Source: Candidatus Magasanikiibacteriota bacterium
GTDB lineage: Bacteria; Patescibacteriota; Patescibacteriia; Magasanikbacterales; UBA922
Reading direction: 5' to 3'
DNA: 6,953 bases
NCBI GenBank assembly: GCA_023246565.1
Contig: JAHFIE010000042.1
Span: 1-6,953 of the forward strand
A program made the position numbers and the translations under genes. Below the pieces are notes generated by a model, which had not been told where the DNA came from, did not search any database, and saw only the letters and a list, made by a program, of their open reading frames with translations. Position 1 is the first letter of the stretch; each line of letters starts with the position of its first letter. Of this stretch, positions 4,838 through 6,953 are shown in pieces.

Positions 4838-5470
4838 ATGAACTACTTACCAGAATTACTAACCGTTACGGCCATTCATCTATTGGCAGTTATGTCACCC
4901 GGACCGGACTTTGCGCTTATTAGTCGCAATAGTTTGATGTATTCGCTGCGCACCAGTATCTACACTGCGGTTGGCTTGGGCTTGGGCATTCTTACGCATG
5001 TACTGTATTCACTCATTGGTATTGGTTTGATTATTGCGCAATCAATCCTATTGTTCACCACTATTAAATGGATTGGGGCTTTCTATTTAATTTATATCGG
5101 ATATAAATCACTGCGTACAAAAAAGAATCCTGAAACTGAGAATAACCTTGCGATAGAGAAAAAAGAAAAAGAATTGTCACCTTGGCGCGCGGTTCGTTTG
5201 GGATATTTAACCAATGTTCTTAACCCCAAAGCAACCTTATTTTTCTTAAGTTTGTTTACTCAAGTAATTCATCAAACTACACCACATTCAATCCAACTCT
5301 TATACGGAATTGAAATGTCAGTTATGACATTTGTCTGGTTCAGTTCAGTGGCCATGATATTATCGCATCGCGCCATTAAACAAAAATTTTCGTCCGTGCA
5401 ACATTATGTTGAACGCGGATTTGGTGTCATTCTAATTGGTCTGGGGATTAAGGTCGCGGTGAGTCGATAG
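4838..5470 (+). CDS. LysE/RhtB-family amino acid exporter (210 aa)
   Basis: An inner-membrane efflux protein of the LysE/RhtB superfamily, which exports amino acids such as threonine, homoserine or lysine. The N-terminal motif AVMSPGPDFALISRNS (17-32) and the block NVLNPKATLFFLSLF (126-140) are diagnostic. About six helices are visible (5-25, 40-62, 66-90, 115-140, 150-174, 193-209), with a charged loop (91-117, KKEKEL) between the third and fourth. The length is typical. I chose ATG 4838, 4 bases after the phhA stop, over an upstream in-frame ATG at 4802 inside phhA, because family members begin 15-20 residues before the PGP motif. There is no Shine-Dalgarno site; coupling to phhA is likely. 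The pairing suggests export of phenylalanine, tyrosine or another aromatic amino acid, which is inference. Confidence 0.88.
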   Translation: MNYLPELLTVTAIHLLAVMSPGPDFALISRNSLMYSLRTSIYTAVGLGLGILTHVLYSLIGIGLIIAQSILLFTTIKWIGAFYLIYIGYKSLRTKKNPETENNLAIEKKEKELSPWRAVRLGYLTNVLNPKATLFFLSLFTQVIHQTTPHSIQLLYGIEMSVMTFVWFSSVAMILSHRAIKQKFSSVQHYVERGFGVILIGLGIKVAVSR

Positions 5471-5514
5471 TTTTTTCGAGTCAACTAAAATAAAAAAACA
5501 GAAGATTTCATAAA

Positions 5515-5985
5515 TTAGGATCGACGCCGTCTTTGTATAAAAGACCCTACTAAAGCACCGGCTGTAAAGTACACCAAAAAAAGAAGTACGGTCATTCCAA
5601 AGAAACCGACTTTTTCGGAAAAATCAGCACACGCTGTGGTCGGGACTTTTGTTTTATTCATACAATACCCATATTCTCCAGACTCCAATCGCCATGGTTC
5701 GCCACTGCCTGTATTTTCTGCTTGCCAACCAGTACAAATCGTTTCGGAAAACTCGCATAAAAAACCATGCGGTACGATAAAACCGGATAAAAATGGAAAC
5801 ATATGGCCGGTTGCGAATGGGACTGTCAACAGACTGTCAGGACTGTTTCTTTCGCCATAAATTTTTTCAGCAAGTGGAAAATATAAAAAAATATAAAACA
5901 CAAAAAGGAATGCGCAAACAAATAATCCAATAATCCCGCCACGCAGCCAAGGTTTTTTTATTTGCCACCAATTTTTTAATTTCAT
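5515..5985 (-). CDS. Two-helix membrane protein with a four-cysteine outer loop (155 aa)
   Basis: I do not recognise a family. The ATG at 5985 is 4 bases after the stop of the preceding small gene; a longer TTG start at 6015 would overlap that gene and adds 10 residues. Helix 1 is at about residues 16-38 (GGIIGLFVCAFLF...), helix 2 at about 126-150 (VGFFGMTVLLFLVYFTAGALVGSFI), and the tail is RRRR. Basic residues flank both helices, so both ends are predicted to be inside and the ~85-residue loop outside. That loop has four Cys (77, 84, 108, 119), enough for two disulfide bonds. It is the third gene of a minus-strand cluster. No clear terminator is seen between its stop and the end of the exporter gene 44 bases away. 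Confidence 0.68.
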   Translation of the reverse strand: MKLKNWWQIKKPWLRGGIIGLFVCAFLFVFYIFLYFPLAEKIYGERNSPDSLLTVPFATGHMFPFLSGFIVPHGFLCEFSETICTGWQAENTGSGEPWRLESGEYGYCMNKTKVPTTACADFSEKVGFFGMTVLLFLVYFTAGALVGSFIQRRRRS

Positions 5986-5989
5986 AACA

Positions 5990-6172
5990 TTAACTATTTT
6001 TCTTCCACCAATCAATTACAATCTTATAATTCTTTTTCAAAGAATTAAGATAACCGTTATTACCTCGAAAACTTATGATCAAAATTAGCGGAGTAGAAAA
6101 TATCAAACTCAATGGCAATAACAAAATTGACCAAACAATACTACCGATAAATTCTCCAAGAAAGGCCCACAT
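5990..6172 (-). CDS. Small membrane protein of unknown function (60 aa)
   Basis: The first ~34 residues are almost entirely hydrophobic (FIGSIVWSILLLPLSLIF, then TPLILIISF), enough for one long or two short membrane segments. The last 26 are basic (LKKNYKIVIDWWKKN). The ATG is 12 bases after the Bro-N gene stop and the gene ends 4 bases before the ATG of the four-cysteine protein, so it fits neatly in a three-gene operon. There is no Shine-Dalgarno site. It is small and unrecognised; the tight fit between neighbours is the main support. Confidence 0.55.
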   Translation of the reverse strand: MWAFLGEFIGSIVWSILLLPLSLIFSTPLILIISFRGNNGYLNSLKKNYKIVIDWWKKNS

Positions 6173-6184
6173 AGTAAATATTTT

Positions 6185-6730
6185 TTAGATAGCGGTCAGC
6201 ATTTCATAATCTTTTTTTTCGTCAGCGCCGCGCTTTTGCCATTCATCAGTCAATTCCTCGCGAATCGCAATGCCCCGCATGCGCTTTTCAATCCAATCTT
6301 CGGGATAGCCTTTGAGTTTGTAAAACATACGAGTGCGTTTGGCGCCAAGTTCAGGATTTTCCATTTCTTGGAGGCGCTCAAACCCGACTTTGGCAAGCCA
6401 GCGTTTGAATGGCTCGGCTTTGGGACTCGGGATTGATTGAATTATGCGGAAGATTCCTTCGACATCAGCACAGTCGGTAGTATAATATTTGCCGTCAGAA
6501 GCTTCTAATTTCAGTCCGTGACAATTTGTCACGATCTGACTTCCTTCATCTTCTAATAATCTTTGTTTAAGCTTTCTCCAGTATGCACCCGGGTCGGGGC
6601 TACCGGTCAAGACATCACAAATATCCACAACCGAAAACCACCATTCATTATTATAAATAATTCTCCGCACTTCTTTACCCTTAAACAGGGCTTTGCTGGC
6701 ATCCACCAGCCGGCTTTTTTTCTCCTTCAT
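6185..6730 (-). CDS. Bro-N domain protein, DinD-like, apparently C-terminally truncated (181 aa)
   Basis: Residues about 12-115 are a Bro-N domain (ALFKGKEVRR, then EWWFSVVDICDVLTGS and YYTTDCADVEGIFRIIQSIPSPKAEPFKRWLAKVG), known from baculovirus BRO proteins, phage antirepressors and the DNA-damage-inducible protein DinD. It is taken to bind DNA or regulate transcription. Residues 116-178 (RLQEMENPELGAKRTRMFYKLKGYPEDWIEKRMRG... EWQKRGADEKKDYEMLTA) match the middle of DinD-like proteins. In those I know, about 100 more residues follow the ILTAEI-like motif, but here the frame stops right after MLTAI and the next bases code for another protein, so the end looks lost. The ATG start fits the family; there is no ribosome binding site before it. 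Two small membrane proteins follow at 12 and 4 bases. The family is fairly sure, truncation moderately so. Confidence 0.8.
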   Translation of the reverse strand: MKEKKSRLVDASKALFKGKEVRRIIYNNEWWFSVVDICDVLTGSPDPGAYWRKLKQRLLEDEGSQIVTNCHGLKLEASDGKYYTTDCADVEGIFRIIQSIPSPKAEPFKRWLAKVGFERLQEMENPELGAKRTRMFYKLKGYPEDWIEKRMRGIAIREELTDEWQKRGADEKKDYEMLTAI

Positions 6731-6740
6731 ATAATAAAAT

Positions 6741-6757
6741 AAAAAGCGCGCTCTTTT
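6741..6757 (-). promoter_or_regulatory. Weak hairpin with T-run in the Bro-N gene leader
   Basis: On the minus strand, AAAAG / CTTTT flank AGCGCG and are followed by TATTTTATTAT up to the ATG. The stem is only 5 bp and mostly A-T. It sits between the promoter candidate at 6780-6788 and the start codon, so it could affect early transcription or translation. Confidence 0.25.
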
Positions 6758-6779
6758 GAATAAAATTCTCTCTTATCCT

Positions 6780-6788
6780 ATTGTATCA
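6780..6788 (-). promoter_or_regulatory. Extended -10 promoter of the Bro-N gene cluster
   Basis: TGATACAAT on the minus strand is an extended -10 element (TG-n-TACAAT, 5 of 6 in the hexamer). The predicted start is near 6773, about 43 bases before the ATG. A TTGACA (6816-6821) lies upstream but 30 bases away, too far to be its -35 box. Confidence 0.45.
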
Positions 6789-6871
6789 AAAAAATGAGAT
6801 GAAATTTTGGAAGGGTGTCAAGAAAAAAATCGTCAATATTTATTTCTAAAAATCTAAAAATGAATATGGAC

Positions 6872-6904
6872 GAGGGGTCAAGACTACTAACCCCAGTGTC
6901 CCTC
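6872..6904. repeat. Small G/C-rich inverted repeat at the right edge
   Basis: GAGGG (6872-6876) can pair with CCCTC (6900-6904), or GGGGT (6874-6878) with ACCCC (6890-6894). The loop holds GTCAAGA, which occurs again exactly 60 bases to the left (6817-6823). A second hairpin, CTACA / TGTAG (6915-6930), follows. It resembles a REP-like element or decayed mobile-element end, but nothing in the window proves this. Confidence 0.3.
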
Positions 6905-6953
6905 ATGATACCTCCTACAAAAGTCTGTAGAGCTTCATCACAGTAGGGATCAT

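Larger units (their letters stand above)
6778..6953 (-). pseudogene. C-terminal fragment of a gene entering from the right edge, probably decayed
   Basis: The frame is open from the window edge (DPYCDEALQTFVGGIMRDTG, then VSSLDPSS) to a TAG at 6778-6780. The first ~28 codons look protein-like. The last ~29 are dominated by I, F, L and D from A+T-rich DNA and overlap the Bro-N promoter, so the original stop was probably lost and this part is read-through. An internal ATG at 6906 has AGGAGG (6911-6916) 4 bases before it and would give a 42-aa product, so a small independent gene is the alternative. I do not recognise the protein. Confidence 0.3.

Noticed and set aside
5471..5514. Terminator between the converging exporter gene and the four-cysteine gene
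   Set aside because: Only a 5-bp A/T-rich pairing (TAGTT/AACTA) is present, with no usable T-run after it.

Overview
The window looks like a piece of a bacterial chromosome of moderate-to-low GC, most probably from the Patescibacteria / Candidate Phyla Radiation. This is an inference from several signs: a short UvrC carrying repeat-derived in-frame insertions, a DUF1653-HD fusion, a Bro-N/DinD-like protein, very tight gene spacing, and a general lack of Shine-Dalgarno sites. TGA ends the HD gene as an ordinary stop, so there is no sign of the UGA-glycine code used by some CPR lineages.

Left part (1-1385, plus strand): a visibly GC-richer gene for a multi-pass membrane protein of unknown function, with its own promoter, a strong ribosome binding site and a long hairpin behind it. 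Next comes a free-standing PBECR-type (phage-Barnase-EndoU-colicin-RelE-like) predicted RNase, whose leader carries an intrinsic terminator hairpin. These two are the only genes with strong Shine-Dalgarno sequences apart from a fragment at the right edge, and they look accessory.

Middle part: uvrC and a DUF1653-HD phosphohydrolase gene form a minus-strand pair (3765 to 1468) that converges on the nuclease gene. Divergent from uvrC is a plus-strand pair: an aromatic amino acid hydroxylase (phhA-like) and, 4 bases later, a LysE/RhtB-type amino acid exporter. Between uvrC and phhA lies what I consider the best find of the window. A promoter is followed by an apparently leaderless 24-codon ORF rich in aromatic codons (F, Y, Y, then W-Y-Y-stop), then by an intrinsic terminator just before phhA. 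A segment inside the small ORF can pair with the 5' arm of the terminator. That is the layout of a ribosome-controlled transcription attenuator, placed in front of an enzyme that converts one aromatic amino acid into another.

Right part (minus strand, 6730 to 5515): a Bro-N domain protein that seems to lack the C-terminal part of the DinD family, followed closely by two small membrane proteins, one with four cysteines in its predicted external loop. The last ~175 bases hold an open frame that enters from beyond the window edge and looks like the decayed end of another gene.

No tRNA, rRNA, CRISPR array or complete insertion sequence is visible. No stretch over 300 bases is without a gene.
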